Shown: piece by piece, positions 1 to 8,914 of the stretch
How the letters are laid out: each line of letters begins with the position of its first letter
How positions within the stretch are numbered: position 1 is the stretch's first letter
Source of the DNA: Gammaproteobacteria bacterium
GTDB lineage: Bacteria; Pseudomonadota; Gammaproteobacteria; JAADGQ01
DNA length: 64,000 bases
Reading direction: 5' to 3'
Assembly: GCA_015490755.1 (NCBI GenBank)
Contig: WFXF01000077.1
Span: forward strand, 1 to 64,000
Position numbers and translations under genes: made by a program
Notes under the pieces: model-generated
What the model was told of the DNA's origin: nothing
Seen by the model: the letters and a program-made list of their open reading frames with translations, nothing else
The model's database searches: none

Positions 1-86
1 TGAAGGCGTTCTTCACCAGTTACAGCATCGGTCAATGTGAGTGACGGGGCTCCTTGCTCCAGTCGAGCGTTAATCATATAAGTCAT
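1..86 (-). CDS. 5' end of a small protein of unknown function, truncated by window edge
   Basis: Reverse strand ATG at 86 preceded by AGGAGA-like RBS; open to the window edge (MTYMINARLEQGAPSLTLTDAVTGEERL...). Divergent from the TonB receptor. Confidence 0.45.
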   Translation of the reverse strand, partial: MTYMINARLEQGAPSLTLTDAVTGEERL

Positions 87-132
87 CAAGAACTCTCCTG
101 CGAGTCAATGTTTTATTATTTAAATTAAATGT

Positions 133-202
133 TAATGGGAATGATTCGCATTTACAAGCATTAATTTTTTATTTGTAGATAATGATTGTGATTCTCATTT
201 AC
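133..202. promoter_or_regulatory. Fur-box-like sites upstream of the TonB-dependent receptor
   Basis: GGGAATGATTCGCATT and GATAATGATTGTGATTCTCATT resemble the Fur consensus GATAATGATAATCATTATC; located between divergent genes. Confidence 0.7.
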
Positions 203-314
203 TTTTTGTGTTTGTATGTTCATAATCCCTACTATCAGCCAGCCAATGATCTCTTATTTGAGTCACTTAGTAGCCAGCCAGATTATCTAAAAAATAAATT
301 GGAGAAGTTGAAAA

Positions 315-2588
315 GTGAAAAGACAAAATCGTTTGTTACGTGATGCTATCACGCTGGCAGCACTTGGCTTGGCGCTGCCTGCTGCTGCCTCAGATGAGCA
401 TTCTGCTGAGGCTGGAAAAGAGGGGGCAGTGCTTGATAAGATAATGGTAATCGGTAATCCGGCCAATATTGATAAAATACCAGGCTCTGCACAGGTGGTG
501 ACCAGGGAAGATATTCGCCAGCAAAATTATGATGATGTAAGCCGCGTACTACGCAAGGTTCCGGGGGTCTATTCACGGAGCGAGTACGGCGGACTGTTTC
601 CCAGTATCAGTATTCGCGGTGTGGATACCAGCCGCAGCTCCAAGGTGACCATTATGGAGGATGGGGTGATGATGTCGCCAGCTCCCTATTCGGCTCCTGC
701 TGCTTATTACATACCGACAACAGGTCGCATGAGTGGTCTGGAGATATTGAAAGGTTCCAGCCAGATCAAATATGGTCCTCATACCACCGGCGGTGTCATC
801 AACTATCTTTCCACGCCGATCCCGACAAAAGAGAAAGCTTACCTGAAATCAACATTCGGCAGCTTTAATGAACTGCGCACTCATGCCTATGCGGGTACGA
901 CCGTTGATGCCGGTAATGCTGGGCAATTCGGTGTACTGGTGGAAGGTTATCAACGAAAAAGTGACGGCTTCAGACAGATTGATAAAACCCCCGAATCTCG
1001 CAAAGGTGATGATGCAGGTTTCAGTAGAGAAGATGCCATGATCAAACTGTCATGGGAGCCGAATTCTGCTATCTACCAGCGCCTTGAGTTAAAATATGGC
1101 ACCAGTGATCTGGATGCGAATGAAACTTATCTTGGCTTGAGCCAGGCTGATTTTGATGCTGATCCGACCCGCCGTTATGCGGCTTCGCGTTTTGATAACA
1201 TGAACAGTGCGCAGGATCAGACCTCATTGCGTTGGAGTATCAGCCCTAATGATGATGTTGATGTGATTACGACACTCTATCAGACCAATTTTAAACGCAA
1301 CTGGTACAAGCTCAATAAAATTAATGGAGACAAAATTGCTGCTGTTTTAGAGACCCCTGGCGTATCGCAAAACTGTATGAAAGGTACGGCAGCTTGTGAT
1401 CTGAAAATCAAAGCCAATAATCGTAAATACAATACACAAGGGGTTGAGTCAGTTGGATACTTTCGTTTTGGTTCTGGTGATGTTAAGCATGAGGTCATGG
1501 CAGGTCTTCGTCTGCATAAAGATTATATTCGACGTTTTCAGTGGGAAGATACTTATGCACAAGCAGACAATGGCACCATCACGGGGGTGACTCCAGGTAC
1601 GCCGGGCGGTGCGGGTGATCGTTATCAGGAAACGAAAGCCTTGGCGTTGTTTGTGCAAGATACGATTGAAGCAGGTGCATGGACAATTGTCCCGGGTGTT
1701 CGTTATGAGAGCCTGGATCAAATTTCAGAAGATCCCAAGGGCACTCTACAAAGTGCGGGTGGCACTAAAAATCGGGATGGCGAAAATAGTTTTAACGTCA
1801 GTGCTTACGGTGTGGGAGCGGCCTATCAATTCAATGAACAGTGGACAGGTTTTGGTGGGCTGCATACCGGCTACTCTACGCCCAGCCCGAGAGGCACACG
1901 CGGGGGACTCGACCCTGAAACCAGCACGGCCTTTGAAATTGGTGCACGCTATACGAATGCATCACAGGCATTTGCAGCCGAAAGTACTTTTTTTAGCACC
2001 GCCTTTAAAGACTTGATCGTGATCGATAATGTGGGGGGGACAGGTACTGGGAATGATGAAAACTTTGGTGAGGTTGGTGTTCTTGGTCTTGAGCTTGCAT
2101 TACAATATGATGCAGGGCTTGCCAACGGTTGGAGAGTGAGTAACCCTTACTTCTTGAGCATGACATACACCAATGCAGAGCAACAAAATGATTCCAAATC
2201 TACAGATGCAGAGTCGATTTTCAGCTACGGTAAAAAAGGTAATAAAGTTCCCTATATACCCGAGCTGGCATTGAGCCTGGGTACGGGTATAGAGACAAAA
2301 AAATGGGGTTCGTTCATTTCAGGTAACTATGTGGGCGAAACCTATGCCAGTGCGAGTAATGTTAAGAATCAAATTAATGGTGAAGGGGAGCCCGATAGCC
2401 GGTATGGTATAATAGATGGCTATTTTATCGTTGATATTTCTGCCTTTTATCGCATCAATGACGCAGTGAAGCTTTTCGGTGGTGTACAAAATGTTCTCGA
2501 TAAAGAGTATGTTGTATCACGTCAACCTTATGGCGCACGCGGTGGTTTGCCACAGTTTGTTTATGCGGGTATAGAGATGGAGATGTAA
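315..2588 (+). CDS. TonB-dependent outer-membrane receptor, FecA-like (iron/siderophore)
   Basis: 757 aa with signal peptide, plug domain (PGSAQVVTREDI..., LEILKGSSQIKYGPHTTGGVINY) and C-terminal barrel ending in aromatic/hydrophobic residues; Fur boxes upstream. Confidence 0.92.
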   Translation: MKRQNRLLRDAITLAALGLALPAAASDEHSAEAGKEGAVLDKIMVIGNPANIDKIPGSAQVVTREDIRQQNYDDVSRVLRKVPGVYSRSEYGGLFPSISIRGVDTSRSSKVTIMEDGVMMSPAPYSAPAAYYIPTTGRMSGLEILKGSSQIKYGPHTTGGVINYLSTPIPTKEKAYLKSTFGSFNELRTHAYAGTTVDAGNAGQFGVLVEGYQRKSDGFRQIDKTPESRKGDDAGFSREDAMIKLSWEPNSAIYQRLELKYGTSDLDANETYLGLSQADFDADPTRRYAASRFDNMNSAQDQTSLRWSISPNDDVDVITTLYQTNFKRNWYKLNKINGDKIAAVLETPGVSQNCMKGTAACDLKIKANNRKYNTQGVESVGYFRFGSGDVKHEVMAGLRLHKDYIRRFQWEDTYAQADNGTITGVTPGTPGGAGDRYQETKALALFVQDTIEAGAWTIVPGVRYESLDQISEDPKGTLQSAGGTKNRDGENSFNVSAYGVGAAYQFNEQWTGFGGLHTGYSTPSPRGTRGGLDPETSTAFEIGARYTNASQAFAAESTFFSTAFKDLIVIDNVGGTGTGNDENFGEVGVLGLELALQYDAGLANGWRVSNPYFLSMTYTNAEQQNDSKSTDAESIFSYGKKGNKVPYIPELALSLGTGIETKKWGSFISGNYVGETYASASNVKNQINGEGEPDSRYGIIDGYFIVDISAFYRINDAVKLFGGVQNVLDKEYVVSRQPYGARGGLPQFVYAGIEMEM

Positions 2589-2603
2589 CCCCTTGTTTTT
2601 TCG

Positions 2604-2638
2604 CGGGCGGCAGGCGTAGCAGCGTGTCGCCCGTTTTT
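2604..2638 (+). terminator. candidate intrinsic terminator after TonB-dependent receptor
   Basis: CGGGCGGCA...TGTCGCCCG stem followed by TTTTT. Confidence 0.55.
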
Positions 2639-2676
2639 GTGTTTTAAGAGTAAGGAAAAGTGGTGATTAAGAGATT

Positions 2677-3354
2677 ATGAATATAGTAGACCTGTTTGAA
2701 CAAGGCGGGCCGGTGATGATCGTATTGTTGGCGATGTCTATATTGGCGATGGCCATTATCCTGCTTAAATTATTCCAGTTTTCCCGCAGTGGTTTGCGTC
2801 GTCTGAATTTTGTTGACCCTGCTTTAATTGCATTAAATCAGGGTGACTATAAAAAAGCACTGAATGAATTAGAGCCGCAACGCAGTCCGGTGGCTCATGT
2901 GATGGAGTGTGCCATACGTTGTGGTGCTGATCCTTTGATGTCGGCAAAAGATGTGGAGGCTGAAGTCAGTCGGATAGGTTCGGCTGAAATACGCAACCTT
3001 GAATCATGGTTGCGCGGGCTTTCATCTATCGCTCACTTGAGTCCATTGCTTGGATTGCTCGGGACTGTTACCGGCATGATTGTCGCTTTCATGAGTCTTG
3101 AAGCGGCAGGGAGTCGCGTTGATCCTTCGATTCTTTCCGGCGGAATCTGGGAAGCTTTGTTGACGACTGCTTTTGGTCTTACGGTGGCGATCCCTGCAAT
3201 GGCGGCTTTCTATTATCTGGAAGGCGAAGTGGATCAGGTTCGTGCCTCAATGAAAGATGTGAGTATTCGGGTGTTACGTCATTTCGGTAAAACACCGTCC
3301 AGCATCTCAAGCCGTGACGACGATAAAATTGAGGACGAAACTCATGGAATTTGA
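2677..3354 (+). CDS. exbB: MotA/TolQ/ExbB proton channel family protein
   Basis: 225 aa, three TM segments; ...LSPLLGLLGTVTGMIVAF...GGIWEALLTTAFGLTVAIPAMAAFYYLE typical of ExbB/TolQ. Confidence 0.9.
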   Translation: MNIVDLFEQGGPVMIVLLAMSILAMAIILLKLFQFSRSGLRRLNFVDPALIALNQGDYKKALNELEPQRSPVAHVMECAIRCGADPLMSAKDVEAEVSRIGSAEIRNLESWLRGLSSIAHLSPLLGLLGTVTGMIVAFMSLEAAGSRVDPSILSGGIWEALLTTAFGLTVAIPAMAAFYYLEGEVDQVRASMKDVSIRVLRHFGKTPSSISSRDDDKIEDETHGI

Positions 3355-3742
3355 AGGCCGTGCCCGCATTCACTCTCACCTTGATATCGCGCCACTCATT
3401 GATATTGTTTTTCTGTTGCTGGTCTTTTTTATGTTGACGAGTACCTTTTTAGTACCAGAAGCCATTGAGCTGGAGTTGCCAGAATCAAACAGTGCAAATG
3501 TGACAGAAATAACGCCCATTACAGTCACATTGAATCAGGCGGGTGAATTGACGCTGAATGGAGAAGCGATCGCTTTGGAGCAGTTAAAAGCAGCGATTGA
3601 ACCTTTGCTGGAACAAGATAGTGATGCGCCAGTGACCCTGAAGAGCGATGCTCATAGTGAAGTGCAACAGTTGCTTGGCGTGATGGATGAAATCCGCAGT
3701 GCAGGTGGTAGCAATATCGCACTGGCGACAACGCAGAAATAG
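3344..3742 (+). CDS. exbD: biopolymer transport protein ExbD/TolR
   Basis: MEFEGRARIHSHLDIAPLIDIVFLLLVFFMLTSTF is a canonical ExbD N-terminus; the ORF-track start at 3314 is probably too early. Confidence 0.9.
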   Translation: MEFEGRARIHSHLDIAPLIDIVFLLLVFFMLTSTFLVPEAIELELPESNSANVTEITPITVTLNQAGELTLNGEAIALEQLKAAIEPLLEQDSDAPVTLKSDAHSEVQQLLGVMDEIRSAGGSNIALATTQK

Positions 3743-4448
3743 TTTCTTGGTCATTACGCGGCTACATATCGGTATTACGTTATTGATTGCACTTTTGCTG
3801 CACGGTGGTTTGGCTGTGTGGCTCGTATTGCCTGCGAAAGAGCCACTTCCAGAGCCCATTAAACAAATCGTGCGTATTAATTTGCAGGCGGCTGTTGCCA
3901 AAACCGCTGTGACCACACCTGTGCCTATTGTTGAACCACCTACCGATCCGATTCAAAAACCAAAAATAGAGCCAAAGCCAACTCCTGTTCCTGTTTTCAA
4001 GCCAAAACCTAAGCCGACTCCAAAGCCGGTGATTCAGGAAACTCCACCGGAGCCACAACCCGTTGCTCCGCCCACGCCTGAGTCGGTGGAAATGCCTGAA
4101 ATTATTCAGGAAGTGGTTCCGCCACCGGTTGAATCCAAACCCATGCCGTTGGATGCTGTTGCGACTGCAAAATATGAACAGTTGCTCCAGGCCTGGTTGG
4201 AAAAGCATAAAAAATACCCAAAAATAGCCAAACGTATGCGTATTGAAGGGGAGGGGGTGTTGCGTATTTTGATTGATCGCATGGGACAAATACAGCAGAT
4301 TTCACTGGAGCAATCAACCGGTAACAGGTTGCTTGATAAAGCCGCACTGGAAATGGCAGAGAAAGCAAATCCATTTCCGGCTATGTCAAAAAAAGATCCA
4401 CGTCAATCGTTGGAGTTTTTTGCGCCTGTAGTATTTGTGCTTCATTAA
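3687..4448 (+). CDS. tonB: energy transducer TonB
   Basis: N-terminal TM, Pro/Lys/Glu-rich spacer (PKPTPVPVFKPKPKPTPKP), C-terminal TonB fold (YEQLLQAWLEKHKKYPKIAKRMRIEGEGVLRILIDRMG). Start uncertain; TTG at 3747 is an alternative. Confidence 0.9.
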   Translation: MKSAVQVVAISHWRQRRNSFLVITRLHIGITLLIALLLHGGLAVWLVLPAKEPLPEPIKQIVRINLQAAVAKTAVTTPVPIVEPPTDPIQKPKIEPKPTPVPVFKPKPKPTPKPVIQETPPEPQPVAPPTPESVEMPEIIQEVVPPPVESKPMPLDAVATAKYEQLLQAWLEKHKKYPKIAKRMRIEGEGVLRILIDRMGQIQQISLEQSTGNRLLDKAALEMAEKANPFPAMSKKDPRQSLEFFAPVVFVLH

Positions 4449-4586
4449 CAATTTTTTGATCAACTTAAATATTTCATTTCAAATGCCACAATTGGTATGG
4501 GTTTTGCCTTAACTGTTTATAGCAAAGATAAATGGTTATGTTTCTGATTGTATTGTGTGCATTTAAATATGTTGATAGCGACTGGT

Positions 4587-4603
4587 TGCACTGTCGTGGT
4601 GCA
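4587..4603. promoter_or_regulatory. NtrC-binding-site-like palindrome upstream of nasA
   Basis: TGCACTGTCGTGGTGCA against the NtrC consensus TGCACC-N5-GGTGCA: one mismatch. Confidence 0.55.
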
Positions 4604-4680
4604 TGAGTGATTTGACAAGATTTACTGTCGCAATTGATCGGTGAAGCAGCGTAAAAAGTTGGTTTTCAGGTTTATTAAAA

Positions 4681-7359
4681 ATGAAAGAGAAGAATTTATC
4701 CGAAACAACGGTATGTACTACTTGCCCATACTGTGGTGTGGGCTGTGGGGTAGTGGCGATGCCTCAGGCGGACGGCAGTATGGAGGTGAGGGGGGACGAG
4801 ATGCACCCCTCTAATTTTGGGCGGCTCTGTTCCAAGGGATCAGCGCTGGGGCAAACAGTGGGGTTGGAGGGTCGTCTTCTTTATCCTGAGATCAATGGTG
4901 AACGCTGTGATTGGGACGCTGCTTTGAGTGAGGTAGCCAACCGTTTTCAGCAAACTATTGCAGAGCACGGCCCTGATTCGGTCGCGTTTTATGTTTCAGG
5001 GCAGTTATTGACTGAGGATTATTATGTTGCAAATAAACTGATGAAGGGATACATCGGTAGTGCTAATATCGATACTAATTCACGTCTGTGCATGTCTTCT
5101 GTTGTAGCAGGCCAAAAACGTGCTTTTGGAGCCGATGCGATGCCTTGTGCCTATGAAGATCTGGAGCGAGCCAAGTTGATTGTCATTGTGGGTTCAAACG
5201 CGGCTTGGTGTCACCCTGTGCTATTTCAACGAATTGTTCAGGCCAAGCAGGGTAACCCTGACCTTATGGTTGTAGTAATTGATCCACGTCGTACTGCCAC
5301 CTGTGATACTGCCGATATTCATTTGGCTGTACGTCCGGGCAGTGATGCTGTTTTATTTACAGGCCTGCTGCACTATCTGGATCAAAAAGGGGAGAAAAAC
5401 CATCTCTTTGTCGATCATCACACCGAGGGCAGTCAACAGGCGTTGGTAACGGCGGCAAAAGTGGTGCCGACGATCGAGTCAGTAGCATTTCGCTGTGGCT
5501 TGAAAGTTGATGAAGTAACTGAATTTTATCGTCTTTTTTCCCGTACGGAACGAGTCATTACTGCCTATTCACAAGGGGTGAACCAGTCTATTAGTGGTAC
5601 TGACAAGGTGAACTCCATTATTAACTGTCACTTGTTTACCGGTCGTATTGGTCGTCCCGGCATGGGGCCATTTTCCTTTACTGGTCAGCCCAATGCTATG
5701 GGTGGGCGTGAAGTGGGAGGCTTGGCTAATCAGCTCGCTGCTCATATGGAAATAGGAAATGTTAACCATAGAGATATTGTGCAACGTTTTTGGCAGTCTC
5801 CAACTATTTCTGACAAGTCAGGACTCAAAGCGATTGATCTGTTTAGGGCCGTTGAGTCGGGGCAAGTCAAAGCAGTCTGGGTGATGGCGACCAATCCGGC
5901 AGTGACGCTGCCTGATGCTGATCGGGTAAGGGCGGCGCTGAAAAAATGTGATTTTGTAGTGATCTCTGATTGCGTTGAGGAGACCGATACAACGGCTCTG
6001 GCTCATGTGCTTCTACCCGCAGCCGCTTGGGGTGAGAAAGATGGGTCGGTGACTAATTCCGAACGCCGTATTTCGCGCCAGCGCCGGTTTCTGCCTGATG
6101 CCGGTGAAGCAAGGCCAGATTGGTGGATTGTGTGTGAAGTAGCCAAATGTATGGGGTTCGGCCAAGCTTTTAATTACGATAGTCCAGCGGCAATTTTTCG
6201 TGAACATGCAGCGCTTTCCGGCTTTGAAAACTCTGGTGAACGTGACTTTGATATCTCTGGTCTGAGTGAGTTAAGTGATGATGCCTATGATAGGTTGATG
6301 CCCGCTCAGTGGCCTATTCGCAAAAAGGGAGGCAGTACGCCTCGCCTCTTTAGCGATGGTCGTTTTTTCACTCCCAGTGGCAAGGCATGGTTTGTATCTG
6401 TCGCACCTCGCTTTCCCGCTAATCTGCCTGATGCCGATTTTCCTTTTGTGTTAAATACCGGTCGGGTGCGTGATCAGTGGCACACCATGTCACGTACAGG
6501 TAAATCTCCTCTTTTATCGGAACACAGCCCTGAACCCTATGTTGAAATGAGTACGGAAGATGCTAGGAAAGCAGGAGTGTCGGAGGGTGTGTTGGTGCAT
6601 ATTATAAGTCGTTGGGGTAAAGCTGTAGTACGGGCGCGCATTAGTGATGGCCAGCAGCGTGGCAGTGTATTTGTGCCGATGCACTGGAGTGAGCAGTACT
6701 CCAGTTCTGGCCGTATCGGTGCAGTGGTTAATCCTGAGTGCGATGTGATTTCTGGTCAGCCTGAGTTTAAACATACTCCTGTTCGTGTGGTATCTTATGA
6801 ACCGGTTTGGCATGGATTTATCTTGTCGCGCAGAAAGCTTGATCTTGAAGGTGTGACTTATTGGGTGGTGGCCAAAGGTAATGGCTTTTATCGTTATGAA
6901 ATTGCAGGTGAACAGACCCCTGAAAACTGGTCATACTGGGCTCGTAACATGTTGTGCGCCTCTGAAAATGATGTGAACTGGGTCGAATATCTGGATCAGG
7001 GTACGCATCGTTATCGTGGCGTGCGTATGGTTAATAATAGGGTAGAGAGCTGTTTGTTTATCGCTCCCAGCCACGATCTGCCTTCTAGAAGCTGGTTAGC
7101 CGGGCTGTTTAGTCAGGAATCATTGGATTGCAATGAACGCAAAGGGTTATTACTGGGTAAGCCACCGGTGGGTCAAAAAGATGTGGGTCGTATCGTCTGC
7201 GCTTGTTTTTCGGTGGGCATCAATACGATAAATGATGCGATTCGGGAGCAAAATCTAAAGTCTATTGAAGAGATTGGCCTGGTGTTAAAAGCCGGGACTA
7301 ATTGTGGTTCCTGTGTACCGGAGTTGAAGGCATTGATTGCGGCAGTGCATTTTTCATAA
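4681..7359 (+). CDS. nasA: assimilatory nitrate reductase catalytic subunit (molybdopterin oxidoreductase) with C-terminal BFD-like [2Fe-2S] domain
   Basis: 892 aa; N-terminal 4Fe-4S motif CPYCGVGCGV...LCSKG; molybdopterin domains; C-terminal VCACFSVG...GTNCGSCVPELK. Confidence 0.9.
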   Translation: MKEKNLSETTVCTTCPYCGVGCGVVAMPQADGSMEVRGDEMHPSNFGRLCSKGSALGQTVGLEGRLLYPEINGERCDWDAALSEVANRFQQTIAEHGPDSVAFYVSGQLLTEDYYVANKLMKGYIGSANIDTNSRLCMSSVVAGQKRAFGADAMPCAYEDLERAKLIVIVGSNAAWCHPVLFQRIVQAKQGNPDLMVVVIDPRRTATCDTADIHLAVRPGSDAVLFTGLLHYLDQKGEKNHLFVDHHTEGSQQALVTAAKVVPTIESVAFRCGLKVDEVTEFYRLFSRTERVITAYSQGVNQSISGTDKVNSIINCHLFTGRIGRPGMGPFSFTGQPNAMGGREVGGLANQLAAHMEIGNVNHRDIVQRFWQSPTISDKSGLKAIDLFRAVESGQVKAVWVMATNPAVTLPDADRVRAALKKCDFVVISDCVEETDTTALAHVLLPAAAWGEKDGSVTNSERRISRQRRFLPDAGEARPDWWIVCEVAKCMGFGQAFNYDSPAAIFREHAALSGFENSGERDFDISGLSELSDDAYDRLMPAQWPIRKKGGSTPRLFSDGRFFTPSGKAWFVSVAPRFPANLPDADFPFVLNTGRVRDQWHTMSRTGKSPLLSEHSPEPYVEMSTEDARKAGVSEGVLVHIISRWGKAVVRARISDGQQRGSVFVPMHWSEQYSSSGRIGAVVNPECDVISGQPEFKHTPVRVVSYEPVWHGFILSRRKLDLEGVTYWVVAKGNGFYRYEIAGEQTPENWSYWARNMLCASENDVNWVEYLDQGTHRYRGVRMVNNRVESCLFIAPSHDLPSRSWLAGLFSQESLDCNERKGLLLGKPPVGQKDVGRIVCACFSVGINTINDAIREQNLKSIEEIGLVLKAGTNCGSCVPELKALIAAVHFS

Positions 7360-7543
7360 TCCGGTGTTGACAATCGGTGTTATTAAAATAAAAATTCACA
7401 GCTCTTATTCTTGACTGAATGAAACCAAATATAAATTTGAGGGTCGTATCGCGAATGCAGTAAAAAATAGCATACTGTTCTATTATCCGGGATACTTTCC
7501 GGTTTCTATAAAATCATCAATACCAATAATATAAGGTTGAAAT

Positions 7544-8914
7544 ATGCTGATGCGCATTTGTCTGATTTTGGGTTTTGTATTTTCCCTGTTCTCTACCGCC
7601 TATGCAGGTTCCCCTCCCCACGAGTTCATGCTGGATAATGGACTGAAATTAATTGTTAAAAAAGATACGCGAGCCCCCGTTGTGGTATCTCAGGTGTGGT
7701 ACAAAGTGGGCAGCAGTTATGAATATAATGGTATTACAGGTGTTTCTCATGTTCTTGAGCATATGATGTTTAAGGGCACAGAAGAGTATGCTCCAGGTGA
7801 GTTTTCCCGAATCATTGCAGCGAATGGTGGGCGTGAAAATGCATTCACTGGCCGTGATTACACCGCTTACTTTCAGCAATTAGAGAAAAGTCGTCTAGAG
7901 ATTAGCTTTAAAATGGAATCGGATCGAATGCGAGGTTTGTTACTGCCTGAAGAGGAGTTTGCTAAAGAGGTCAAGGTGGTGATGGAGGAGCGCCGTATGC
8001 GTACAGAGGACAATCCTCAGGCATTGACTCGGGAGCAGTTTTATGCAACTGCTTTTATCAGTAATCCTTACCGGAACCCGGTGGTTGGCTGGATGGATGA
8101 TTTGGAGTCCATGGGTGTCGCTGATTTGCGTACTTGGTATCAGCGTTGGTATGCGCCTAATAATGCCGTGGTTGTGGTTGTGGGTGATGTCGAGCCACAA
8201 GCTGTTTTGGCATTGGCTAAAAAATATTTTGAACCTCTTGAGCCCAGTGAAATTCTTCCGGTCAAGCCACGCACTGAAGCGTCTCAGCTGGGTGAAAAAC
8301 GAATTTTGGTTAAAGCACCCGCAAAACTGCCTTATTTGCTGATGGGGTATCATGCTCCAGTGTTGAAATTTGCTGATGAACCTTGGGAGCCGTATGCGCT
8401 TGAAGTATTGGCGGGGGTACTGGATGGTGGTAACAGTGCTCGCTTGGCAAAAGAGTTGGTGCGTGGCAAAGAAATTGCAGCAGGTGCAAGCGTGGGTTAT
8501 AGCATGATCGGTCTGCATAATGATCTTTTTTCCTTGAGCGGTACGCCGACTGAAGCGCATAGCATAGAAACACTGGAAGCAGAGTTTTTAGCACAAATTG
8601 AAATATTGAAACAAACGTTAGTGGATGAAAGTGAACTGGCCAGAGTGAAGGCTCAGGTCGTGGCCAGTAATATTTATGAACTGGATTCTGTGTTTTATCA
8701 GGCAATGCAGATCGGTATGCTGGAAACCACAGGATTGGGGTGGCCGCTACTGGATGAATATGTTGATAATGTTCGTGCCGTGACTGCCGAGCAGGTGCAG
8801 GCTGTTGCGCGTAAATTTTTGGTAAAAGATCAGTTGACGGTGGCCGTGCTTGAACCCGTTGCTACAGAATTGGATATAGAGCCATCTCATCATGCTGGAG
8901 GATTAGTGCATTGA
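7544..8914 (+). CDS. M16 family zinc peptidase (active-type)
   Basis: Signal peptide; HVLEHMMFKGT (HxxEH) with downstream Glu; 456 aa. Confidence 0.92.
   Translation: MLMRICLILGFVFSLFSTAYAGSPPHEFMLDNGLKLIVKKDTRAPVVVSQVWYKVGSSYEYNGITGVSHVLEHMMFKGTEEYAPGEFSRIIAANGGRENAFTGRDYTAYFQQLEKSRLEISFKMESDRMRGLLLPEEEFAKEVKVVMEERRMRTEDNPQALTREQFYATAFISNPYRNPVVGWMDDLESMGVADLRTWYQRWYAPNNAVVVVVGDVEPQAVLALAKKYFEPLEPSEILPVKPRTEASQLGEKRILVKAPAKLPYLLMGYHAPVLKFADEPWEPYALEVLAGVLDGGNSARLAKELVRGKEIAAGASVGYSMIGLHNDLFSLSGTPTEAHSIETLEAEFLAQIEILKQTLVDESELARVKAQVVASNIYELDSVFYQAMQIGMLETTGLGWPLLDEYVDNVRAVTAEQVQAVARKFLVKDQLTVAVLEPVATELDIEPSHHAGGLVH

Noticed and set aside
3780-4289. 169-aa ORF antisense to tonB
   Set aside because: Composition (Trp/Arg/Phe-rich low complexity) reflects the complement of the Pro/Lys-rich TonB spacer; no RBS or family resemblance.
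4490-4512. TTGGTATGGGTTTTGCC as a sigma-54 -24/-12 promoter for nasA
   Set aside because: GG-to-GC spacing is one base too long for the consensus, and it lies upstream of the NtrC-like site rather than near the start codon.
7940-8560. 206-aa ORF antisense to M16 peptidase
   Set aside because: Fully inside a convincing coding region on the other strand; no recognisable domain.
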